From Takakia lepidozioides (Eukaryota > Streptophyta > Takakiopsida > Takakiales > Takakiaceae), in the NCBI GenBank assembly GCA_030704615.1, contig CM060731.1, positions 310,001 to 374,000 on the forward strand: a stretch of DNA of 64,000 nt, given 5' to 3'. Both the position numbers and the translations under genes were made by a program. The notes below the pieces were generated by a model. That model made no database searches, was not told the DNA's origin, and was given only the letters and a program-made list of their open reading frames with translations. How positions within the stretch are numbered: position 1 is the stretch's first letter; each line of letters begins with the position of its first letter. Shown here piece by piece: positions 55,441-64,000 of the stretch.

Positions 55441-57479
55441 CATGAAAAGTCGTTGTCGACATGCTTATCTTCGGGATCGTCATCATTTCGATTTGAATCC
55501 GATCAGTCTGTGTGCCTGAAGTGGAGCCAGACAAAGGGGAGGAGCACTGTGTTGTAGAGGTCAGAATCACCCTCCATTGCCAAAAGGCTTCTTCCACCTG
55601 CCTTGCATGCATGGTAAGTTGCTCCTGCACCAGACAGGAGGACATGAACAGTTTGGTGGGGGGGGATTAAGCAGATGGAACTGGTTGAAAAGAAAATCAA
55701 TTTCAGAAGGGAGAGGGAGAGAACGAACCTGTGGACACAGAAAGATCGACCACCCGTGCAGAGTGGTGGCTGCATGACTCCAGCAGTATTTGCATGAACG
55801 TTGGGGATTTTTCTTTGACACCTCTCCAGGGAGTGCCATCTGGTCTCTTCAAAGTCTGACTGGACTGCATGAAGTTGTACAAAATGTCATCGACATGCGG
55901 CTCATAGGGGGGGGGTTGACGAAACAACCCTGGCCAGAAATCTCAAAGCTGCGGATGGAGGATGGTGTCTTTGAGGTGCGAATCCTCCGCAGGCAGATCG
56001 CCTCGAACATCCTCGTCTGCCAAAGATAGCAGTTAGTGTGGTAAACACAATCTATAGTGGAAGTGTGTACATCGGCTATTCAGAACTCAGGCATAAAACA
56101 ATCATTTTTATCACGAATCGGTGATGATCGGTGTCGATCATGACAGATTCTTCTAGAGTGGAGCTGCAGAGAACATTGAAACTCATCATGAAAGCACAAG
56201 CAGAAGGGAGACGGCATACCAGCTGACCAGGGAAACCCCCTTTCACAAGGTAGAGGTTGTTCACACAATTCCATGTGCGCAAAACTTCAAACCCTGAAGA
56301 CTTCAGGTATGATGCCAATGCCCGACGACTATCTTTGTCACATGACTGAAAAAGCAGAAGTGTCCCTGCATCAGAGAGGAAATTATTACAGAACCCGGAC
56401 ACCCAACTCCACTAGTTGTCCTCGAATTTGTTCCAGCCTGGCGTCTTGCCCTTTGGAAGAACTTCTGGCACAGCCTGGCCATCTGGGATGTCGAGAATGA
56501 CAATGTCAGCCGCATATGTTTTCTGCACACCGCACACGAAGGTGGGACCAGTGCTCACCTGCAACAGACATGTTTATTTTAAGAACAATGGCAAGAATGT
56601 TTTCAAAGAACCAGACTAAAATACTGCCAATGAAACTTTCAGAGAAAAAGGAAAGAAATTGGAATTCTCACCAGATTGAGGAATGAGATTATGTTGTCCC
56701 AGGTAGGCGAAGGCACCCCAGTGTATCCTCTCTTTCGACTCTGCATCATCGCTAGCCAACCCTCATTGACAATTTTAATCTCTCTTGCCGAATCAGAACG
56801 GGAAGGGTGTGGCTTGGCATCAAACACGCACTGAACTTTGCGGGTATATCTTCCAGCAGTGAAGTCTTGCCCACTCTCCTTTTCCTTCTCCATCTCCTTT
56901 TCTTTCTCCTTCCCCTTGTCCTTTTCCTTCTCCTTCTCTTTGGACTTGTCTTTGTCCTTTGGCTTTGCTGGTGAGATGGCTATGACATCAGGAGCCTTGT
57001 CTTTTGGTTTGCGGCCCGCCTTCTTTCCCTTCTTTGGCGTTCCCTGAGCATCAGGCTCATTGGCAGCCAATGTTGCTATGTTTCTTTGGTATTGCTCGTC
57101 AGTCAGAGGCACCAGCATCTCAGCATTATTGTTCAAATATTTCATGTGTTGTTCTTGAAAGGTCGTGTGCTCCGGTGGGCAGTCAAGGTACCAGCCACAG
57201 TCTCTGAAGTGAGAAGGACTCCAGTCCTTCAATATCCCTGCAGTATACATGGTTGGATCGTTTGCAGGGTCCGACCACATGTCAAGATAGTCTGGAATAC
57301 CGCTCAGGTGATTTCCTTCCATAAGCACATATTCCGTGTACGTGTTAAACAGGAGATAAATCCCAACCCACCAAAGCACGAAGTGAGTAAGATGCAAGTA
57401 GCACAAAATGAAAAAAACATGGAATGAAATGGCTCTGAGAACTGCTCCAAGGAGCTCTCAGGACCACGCGACAGCTCTG

Positions 57480-58275
57480 GATGTGAATGTCGTCAACGCC
57501 ATTCAAAAAATTCCATTCAATGATACTGCAAATACACCCTAATCCACGTGAATGCAAACTCTCGCTTTGGAATGACACAGACATAGAAGTGAATGTCGTC
57601 AACGTTATTCACTTTGGATTTGTGAATACACTGCTAATCAAGCCTACTGATTTCTCAAAAGAGGCAAAATCATTGGATGGAAACTGAATGTCGGCAACGA
57701 CATTCAGAAACTCGAGTAAGGAACCCTCCTTAAAAACTCAATGGACATTCAAAACGTACATAACACTAAGGACCTCATAATAACACTGGATGTGAATGGC
57801 GTCAACGCCATTCACAAAATTCTGAACAAGGAACCAATAAATACACCCTAAGCTCCTAATCCATGTAAATTCAAATTGTCGCTGGTGAATGACACAGACA
57901 TAGAAGTGAATGTCGTCAACGACATTCACTTTGGATCTCTGATAACACAGCTAATCAACAGTCAAAAGCATTGCAGAACAATTGAATGTTTGCATTGACA
58001 TTCAGCAAACTGGAGTGAGGAACCCTGTAAACTCTATGGACATTACAAAAACTTACATATCTTCGAGGACCTCTTAACAACTCTGGATGTGAATGTCGTC
58101 AACGCCATTCAGGGACATTATCAATTCTAATCAGGGACACTATAAATACACCCTAAGCTCCTAATCCAGGTGAATTCAAATTCTCGCTTAAGAATGACTC
58201 AAACAAAGAAGTGAATGTCATCAACGACATTCAATTTGGATCTATGATTACAATCCTTATGAAGCCTAATTATTT
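57480..58275. repeat. Palindromic minisatellite in intron 5
   Basis: About eight copies of the palindrome GAATGTCGTCAACGACATTC (perfect near 57906, mismatched elsewhere), roughly 100 bp apart and arranged in a higher repeat of about 300 bp ('aatacaccctaagctcctaatcca', 'gaggacctc'). The repeats lie wholly between exons 5 and 6 of the ParB-methyltransferase gene. Confidence 0.8.
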
Positions 58276-60099
58276 CCCAAAAAGTGCAGTAGAGTTTCCA
58301 GTATGATATTGCACCTGTACACAACTCGCATCATGGCCCACTCTCCTCCAACCTGACTGTCAAAGTCGTTGGACCGTAAAATGTTACCATCTTTGGAGGA
58401 ACTCCCGGAAAAAATAGTATCTCCAGGTGAGACCTCTCCACTTCCTTATGTATGCCTCCAATGACATTTGGGGAGGGGAAACAATCGAAATGTTCAAGTC
58501 CTTCAAAGTCTGATCCAGCACAATGACGGCGCGCTTTTCGAGCTGCAAATTATATATTTGTCAGTATTGCAAATAAGATACTCATCACATAATTGAAGAA
58601 AAGAAAACGGCTTATTTGAATACACACCTGACTCCAAAATGTAGCCTTGTGGAGCCAGTTATCAAACACCAAATCACTGATTCCTTCCACCTTTGTGCCA
58701 GGTTGTATGGTGCTCTTTGGGAACTGATTCAAGTCCTTTACTGTCTGATCTGAGTTCCATATCTCCAGCCACCTTATTTTTGTTTGTGGGTCGACCATGG
58801 ATATGGCCAGCGGGTGCAATTTCTCCTGCTGCATCTCCGGATGCACATGCTTGTCATAGTGAGATTTGATCTGCTGAAGGAACTCAGAACCAAGTCCAGG
58901 ATCTACTATTCTAAGCTGCTTTCCGAAGGCGGACATCAATTTGGTTCTTCGCATTTCAAACTCATTCTTTATTGCTGCTTCCACACCCTTTGATGTCCTT
59001 AGTTCCTCTGGTGTAGTGCGGTAATATTCGGATTTTCCCTTCTCAGCTGCCTCTGCCAGTTCTTGCTGCATTGATTCAAATAGTGATTAGCACCGAAGGA
59101 ACTACAAACATGTATTCGAAAAGTAAACTGAGTACAGACTCGAGCTTACCGCATACATGTACTCCAGAAACGCCTCTCGAGTCAAAGAATACCAAGTACC
59201 TGCAGCTCTTCCTGTTTCGCACTTCTTGATTATATTGGGGGGGAGTACTGTCCGAAAATCATCCAGCTTCATCAGACCAATCCTCTGAATTCGGAATAGT
59301 GTGTGGACCAAGCTTGTTGTCACATGCGATTTCTCTGTCGATCTGCAAAAACATTGGAAACATTGCATTCCTTAACACTGTTTTTTTGGGATTAACAAGA
59401 CACTACAGAGGGAATGAAGTCTCTATGATGACTTACTTGTTCACGTCGTGCATAGCTGTAAGAAGCCTAGCGATGTCGTTTCCAGGATCCAAAACCATTG
59501 CCTCCACAGCAACATGCTTGTCTTTGTCTTTCGCATGATGTTTCTGAATGTATCCCATCCATGCCAACAATCGGTGGTTGCCGTCCCAGACGTAGAACAT
59601 GTGGTTGCAGAATTGCTGGGTGTTCTTTCCCATCATGAGGCCCAGCTCGAACTCCTCATTAGCATCTTTCCAGCACTCATCCCAGGTATCACTGATCTCT
59701 GGAGACACTAATGTGTTTTTCCCGTTTATATCCATCAATGACATATAAAAAACTTGTGCACCAAGTCTGTATCCATGCACGAAATCACTCTCCAATTTTG
59801 TAATGTCATGGGAAAGAGGTGGACGCACAACAGGCATAGATATCATCCGGCATAGAGGGATGTCCAGACGCCCTCCAAATATGAGCATGTCCCTTATAAC
59901 CTCCTGAGAGTTTACCCTCTGGAATGACATGAGTTCTTTCACCTTGTCAAGGTAGTGCACTTTAGATTCATCTGCTTCATTGTTATTCTCTGAACTTTTT
60001 CCAGACTCGTCCCCATCTCCAGATCCTTTCCCCTCTAATCATGTAGGCTTGGACCTCACAGTTTTGTGCACGATGCCATTTAAATCTGACTGAGTAATG

Positions 60100-60870
60100 T
60101 GCAAATAGTGAACGGCGGTAACGACCATCACTCTCTCTCGTCTCAACTCACAATGAATGGTGTGAAACAAATTCAGAACCATCTACACAAGAAAGCTGAT
60201 CCTGCCGAATTCAAAACAAAACACTATGATTCTAGGGACACAGGAACAGAAAGGTTTTGAGCAAGAGCGAACGGCGTTAACAACAATCACAAAAGAGTGG
60301 GACCTGCCGGATCGGTGTTGTGCAATGACATATATGTGTAAGTGATTGGCAGCAACGACATTCAGTATAGTTTAGGGCGGACAGTAAGTGCAGATTATTC
60401 AGATTGACTCCATTGTGATGAACGTCGCAAGCATTCACTGTTTCTTGTCTATGTCGAGAGTACTTTCCAATCGATACTCTACCTGAATCTACAGTATGGT
60501 CTTCAAATCTTTGATTGGCGGTACCGCCTTTTCACTTCTCTATTTGTTCAACCTCAAACAAAGAAAATGCATTGCAAAACAATATGACTGAATATGCCGA
60601 CCCTCACTCTCTCTTCAAACACATAGGTACATAAATCTCATGAGGAGAATCGAATGGCGTTAACGACGCTCGCAATTCAGTAGACTTCAATCACATGTTC
60701 CTGCTAAAGAAGGGAAGAGGAAGGACTGCTTGAAAGGCAATCAGACAGACTGTATGATCTGAACAACAGTGAATGACGGTACCGTCAGTCACCCACTCAT
60801 TGTGCGGTAAACCCTTAACAGAGGAGTAGAAAGCAAATCACCGTTGTTTCATGGTGATGGTCGGTAGCGA
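60100..60870. repeat. Degenerate palindromes in intron 1
   Basis: Roughly eight short inverted sequences of the same general type (for example GGCGGTACCGCC at about 60519, TGACGGTACCGTCA at about 60775, 'gaatggcgttaacgacgctc' at about 60652) at intervals near 100 bp. They resemble the intron 5 palindromes in length and spacing but not closely in sequence. Confidence 0.55.
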
Positions 60871-61351
60871 CAATCCCTTTCTGGGACATTCCACTCAATC
60901 TCTACGCAGATCTTCAACAATGAAATGTAAGTTAGAGAAAACTTACTGGCGCCTTCTTAGGTTTTGAAATTGGATCCCCTTCTGCAGCTTTCCTCTTCCC
61001 TCTCACATCTGTTGGAATTTCTGTCTGCTCTAGGGTTTCTGGACCTTCTCCCGGTTCAGCGTTCCTCGTACTTCCACCTCCTTCAGTTTCCCTGCGAGTC
61101 ATCTCTGCATCCACAGGCTGGTTTCCAACGCGCACTGTTATCGCCGACTGTGTCACAGCCGTTGCCTCAGTCTCGGTCTGCTCTTGTGAATCAGTCTCCG
61201 CGTTCACCTGCTGCCTTGGCCCTGTGTTCTCCAACAAACGACGCCTCGTCATTTGCTCTCTTGCTCTGCGTCTCTCTCTAAGGGAAGTAAAATAAAGAGA
61301 CTTTCTTCTCTTTCGTATTGTAGAAGGAACCCTCTCCAGCTTGACTACCAC

Positions 61352-61676
61352 TCTCCCTCTAAGCGCGAAAAGTAGAAAAACAAAGTAACTCCCGATTTCT
61401 TGCGGGATTGCGTGCGTTGTTGCTAGTCTCTAGAAGCATCGGATTCCCTCTCGCGTGACCGTTACACATAGTCATTCCCTTATTAGTGCACATGCCAGCA
61501 ATTAGTGTACAGCTGTTTGTATTCAATATAGTTATCGATGTCTGACGTGTGTCGCCCAAAAGAAACGGCGTGTTCTTTATTAGAACGGTTTCAATATTTA
61601 AAAATAACAGCGAATCCCAAAAATCTTGGCGCACAGTCTTAGACAAATATATGTAAATGAACGAGAGTTTGATGAC
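61352..61676. other. 5' flank of the ParB-methyltransferase gene
   Basis: About 320 bp upstream (minus strand) of the ATG at 61351. No clear TATA box near the start. Family A begins at about 61677, so any promoter further upstream has been displaced or removed. Confidence 0.3.
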
Positions 61677-63497
61677 AAATTTGTTCTGCGGCTTCCAGCA
61701 TCCCACCACTACTCCCCCGCCAAAATTTCGACCAATAAAAAATGCCCCCCAAAAAAAGTGTTCTCTTCGCTCACTATTGCAGAACTCTCTTTGAAAGAGT
61801 GCATGAAGTTGAACACAAATCAAGTTTGGAGTGCAAAACAGGGAAGAAACTGTGGTTTTGGGTCCAAATGAATAATGTTGGCTCCCAAATTTGGCACGCA
61901 CATTGCATATGGCTACATTACACGCCCCATTAAAAAACGGAATGAAAAAAAAATCGTGAGCACGCAAAACACAGTCCAACAGGTCCCAAAGCAATAGCAG
62001 ATCCAGCGGAATACATTCAACGGGTGAACGGATGGTTCCCATCCAAATCATTTTTGTTTGCTTCCAAACTTTGCCAGTACGTTCGAGACACCCTCTCACA
62101 GGTCCCGGACTAAATTCATTCGATGGCTAAACGGATGGTTGGCCATCGAGATGATTTTGGTTCGCTTTGAGACTTGGCCAGTATGTTAAATGTGCCATGG
62201 AAGAGGCCCCAGAGTAATATGAGATCAATCGAAATTTGTTCAATGGGCCAACGGATGGTTGCCCATCCAAATGATTTTCGTTCGCTTTGAGACTTGGCCA
62301 GTGTGTTCAATGTATCCTTTGAGATCAATCGAAACTCGTTCGATGGGCCAATGAGGTGTTCAGTTGTCATCTGGTTTTTGTTCATTGCGAAAAAAAAAAA
62401 TCCTGCAATGCGTGCACGGCTATTGCACCCATTGAACGGATGTGGTTGAAGCTCCTCTTTTGCCCGCATGTGCTTGAACATGTGCGGAGACACAACAGAC
62501 GAATGAAACATTTGCCTCCCCATCGACACCAAGCCATTCCATAATGTAATTGAATTTAAAATAATTTAAAGCCAATAAATAGGTTTGCACTGCCTTTCAT
62601 TGGGGGTTTCTGGCACGTATCGATTTTGTTTTTGGCTCAATTTTGTTCTGCGGCTTCCGGCATCCCACCACTACTCCCCCGCCAAAATTTCGACCAATCC
62701 AAAATGCCCCAAAAAAAAAGTGTTCTCTTCGCTCACTATTGCAGAACTCTCTTTGAAAGAGTGCATGAAGTTGAACACAAATCAAGTTTGGAGTGCAAAT
62801 CAGGGAAGAAACTGTGGTTTTGGGTCCAAATGAATTATGTTGGCTCCCAAATTTGGCACGCACATTGCATATGGCTACATTACACGCCCCATTAAAAAAC
62901 GGAATGAAAAAAAAAATCGTGAGCACGCAAAACACAGTCCAACAGGTCCCAATGCAATAGCAAATCCAGCGGAATACATTCAACGGGTGAACGGATGGTT
63001 GCCCATCCAAATCATTTTTGTTTGCTTCCAAACTTTGCCAGTACGTTCGAGACACCCTCTCACAGGTCCCGGACTAAATTCATTCGATGGCTCAACGGAT
63101 GGTTGCCCATCCAAATGATTTTCGTTCGCTTTGAGACTTGGCCAGTGTGTTCAATGTATCCTCTGATAGGTCCCAGTGTAATATGAGATCAATCGAAACT
63201 CGTTCGATGGGCCAACGGATGGTTGCCCATCCAAATGATTTTCGTTCGCTTTGAGACTTGGCCAGTGTGTTCAATGTATCCTCTGATAGGTCCCAGTGTA
63301 ATATGAGATCAATCGAAACTCGTTCGATGGGCCAATGAGGTGTTCAGTTGTCATCTGGTTTTTGTTCATTGCGAAAAAAAAAATCCTGCAATGCGTGCAC
63401 GGCTATTGCACCCATTGAACGGATGTGGTTGAAGCTCCTCTTTTGCCCGCATGTGCTTGAACATGTGCGGAGACACAACAGACGAATGAAACATTTG
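61677..63497 (+). repeat. Family A tandem repeat, forward copy 5
   Basis: Two partial units in forward orientation, nearly identical to the array at 49.6-52.2 kb in reverse complement. It starts at 'ttgttctgcggcttcc' and ends at 'gaaacatttgc'. The subunit block is duplicated once more at 63090-63310. Confidence 0.88.
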
Positions 63498-64000
63498 CAG
63501 ACAGATTCAATTGCAGTAGACACCTTCACCTGCAAGGATGAGGAAATAGAAGGCAATCAGGGCGACGGCCGAACAATCTCCCGCAAAACCGCTTCCACGA
63601 GCTGAAGCTCAGTTCCTGGAGGATTTCCCGCCTGCAGATGTTGGGGCCGACTCTGCTGCAACGAAGGCAATGGGATCGACCGTTTCTGTCGATTTGGTAC
63701 TGGAGGAGGGTGCTGCCGCTCAACGTTCGCAGCAAGACCTCACCACCGATGAGCAAACAGGCCCCAGAGTGCAGCTCCAGTTGAGGATGCTCCAATTGCT
63801 CAGCCACTACCGGCACCTACAGACATGTCTCCGGAGGATTTCAAAAGTGCAGCGGATAAAATGTTGGAGGAGACACACAGTAGCATTGGCAGAGTTCTGG
63901 GCAGCAGGGTATTCCAGCGGACTCTTTGAATCCCACTCTGTCGCATGGTCTCCCTTCCCATTGTCAGGCAGGCCCTTCCCGGAGATGTGGATAAGCTCAA
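63498..64000 (+). pseudogene. Possible broken coding region, unrecognised
   Basis: From about 63602 a frame reads AEAQFLEDFPPADVGADSAA and continues protein-like to about 63760. A one-base shift then leads to APVEDAPIAQPLPAPTDM and SPEDFKSAADKMLEETHSSI, ending at a TGA near 63930. The composition (Ala, Pro, acidic, helical end) suggests a linker plus helix of a larger protein. Nothing identifies it. It could equally be chance ORFs in G+C-rich DNA. Confidence 0.3.

Larger units (their letters stand above)
55503..61351 (-). pseudogene. ParB-like plus permuted amino-methyltransferase gene, nine exons, two in-frame stops
   Basis: Proposed exons on the minus strand: 61351-60947, 60034-59437, 59342-59150, 59065-58628, 58542-58388, 57302-56672, 56558-56228, 56016-55729, 55624-55503. 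Most donors and acceptors match consensus, and codon phase is kept across every junction from exon 2 to the end. Exon 1 is basic. Exon 2 holds the ParB/sulfiredoxin-type DGNHRLLAWM (59585-59559). Exons 3-5 are helical. Exon 6 has a Trp-rich domain and a Lys/Glu/Asp-rich linker with GRKPK. Exon 7 has YAADIVILDIPDG, GTLLLFQ and GFEVLRTWN, like methyltransferase motifs IV to VIII. Exons 8-9 have RVVDLSVSTGATYHACKAGG, like motif I. A TAG (56414-56412) and a TGA (55945-55943, CGA decay) interrupt it. The motif order is that of beta-class amino-methyltransferases. The catalytic DPPY is degenerate. Confidence 0.6.

Noticed and set aside
56838-57047. Ser/Phe-rich ORF resembling a membrane protein
   Set aside because: Shadow of the Lys/Glu-rich linker of exon 6 on the opposite strand.
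55503-61351. Bacterial contamination as the source of the ParB/methyltransferase signal
   Set aside because: The domains are split over exons with consensus splice sites and preserved phase, inside repeat-rich eukaryotic DNA.

Overview
This is eukaryotic DNA from a large, repeat-dominated genome. Introns follow GT-AG rules, there is no operon-like packing, and almost every recognisable protein belongs to a transposable element: Ty3/gypsy LTR retrotransposons, a hAT element, MULE (Mutator-like) elements with a SWIM finger, a piggyBac-like TTAA element and a tRNA-derived SINE. The initiator-Met primer site, the plant-type Ty3 polyproteins and the MULE type point to the green plant lineage. A charophyte alga such as Chara is my best guess, but nothing here proves it. 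I found no rRNA gene, no confident tRNA gene and no CRISPR array.

Layout. 1-520: diverged LTR piece, inverted relative to the LTR at 26.6-27.4 kb. 1.64-4.1 kb: element 1, made of a terminus, an array of GCGACCGCC/GGCGGTCGC palindromes, a TATA box and a broken kinase-like gene. 4.1-5.6 kb: foldback and inverted duplications. 5.6-7.0 kb: a dispersed tandem repeat called family A here. 7.0-9.3 kb: decayed fragments and a SINE-like sequence. 9.3-13.1 kb: a Ty3 retrotransposon (LTR, primer site, gag-pol with two stops and a mutated RT active site), cut off by element 2. 13.1-15.54 kb: element 2, a hAT transposase on the minus strand plus a second palindrome array. 15.5-17.3 kb: family A and a degenerate repeat. 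17.6-18.6 kb: two retrotransposon pol fragments fused together. 18.63-22.3 kb: element 3, a third palindrome array plus a decayed gene. 22.1-26.55 kb: a field of CGGGAGATCTCCCG palindromes and repeated hairpins around short intronless ORFs of unknown origin, with a piggyBac-like insertion. 26.55-33.42 and 52.24-53.68 kb: the two halves of one minus-strand Ty3 element, with a coiled-coil accessory region after integrase. An 18.8-kb block is inserted in its RNase H.

The inserted block (33.42-52.24 kb) holds family A copies at both ends, a MULE with its own palindrome array (35.5-41.2 kb), a second truncated MULE (42.6-43.9 kb), a ParB-like exon (44.0-44.3 kb) and a gag-protease fragment (44.6-47.3 kb). 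55.5-61.35 kb: the most interesting gene, nine phase-consistent exons on the minus strand encoding a ParB/sulfiredoxin-like domain followed by a circularly permuted (beta-order) amino-methyltransferase domain. It carries two in-frame stops and palindromic repeats in its introns. 61.7-63.5 kb: family A again. 63.5-64.0 kb: a possible broken exon.

Common theme. Four unrelated gene families (hAT-like/kinase-like, MULE, the unknown 22-26 kb genes, the ParB-methyltransferase) each sit beside or contain their own private palindrome, repeated many times. For the first two the spacing is about 50 bp. Nearly all the mobile-element genes are broken by stops or frameshifts, so the window is mostly a graveyard of nested elements. 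Exon boundaries and domain calls were read by eye without alignment tools.
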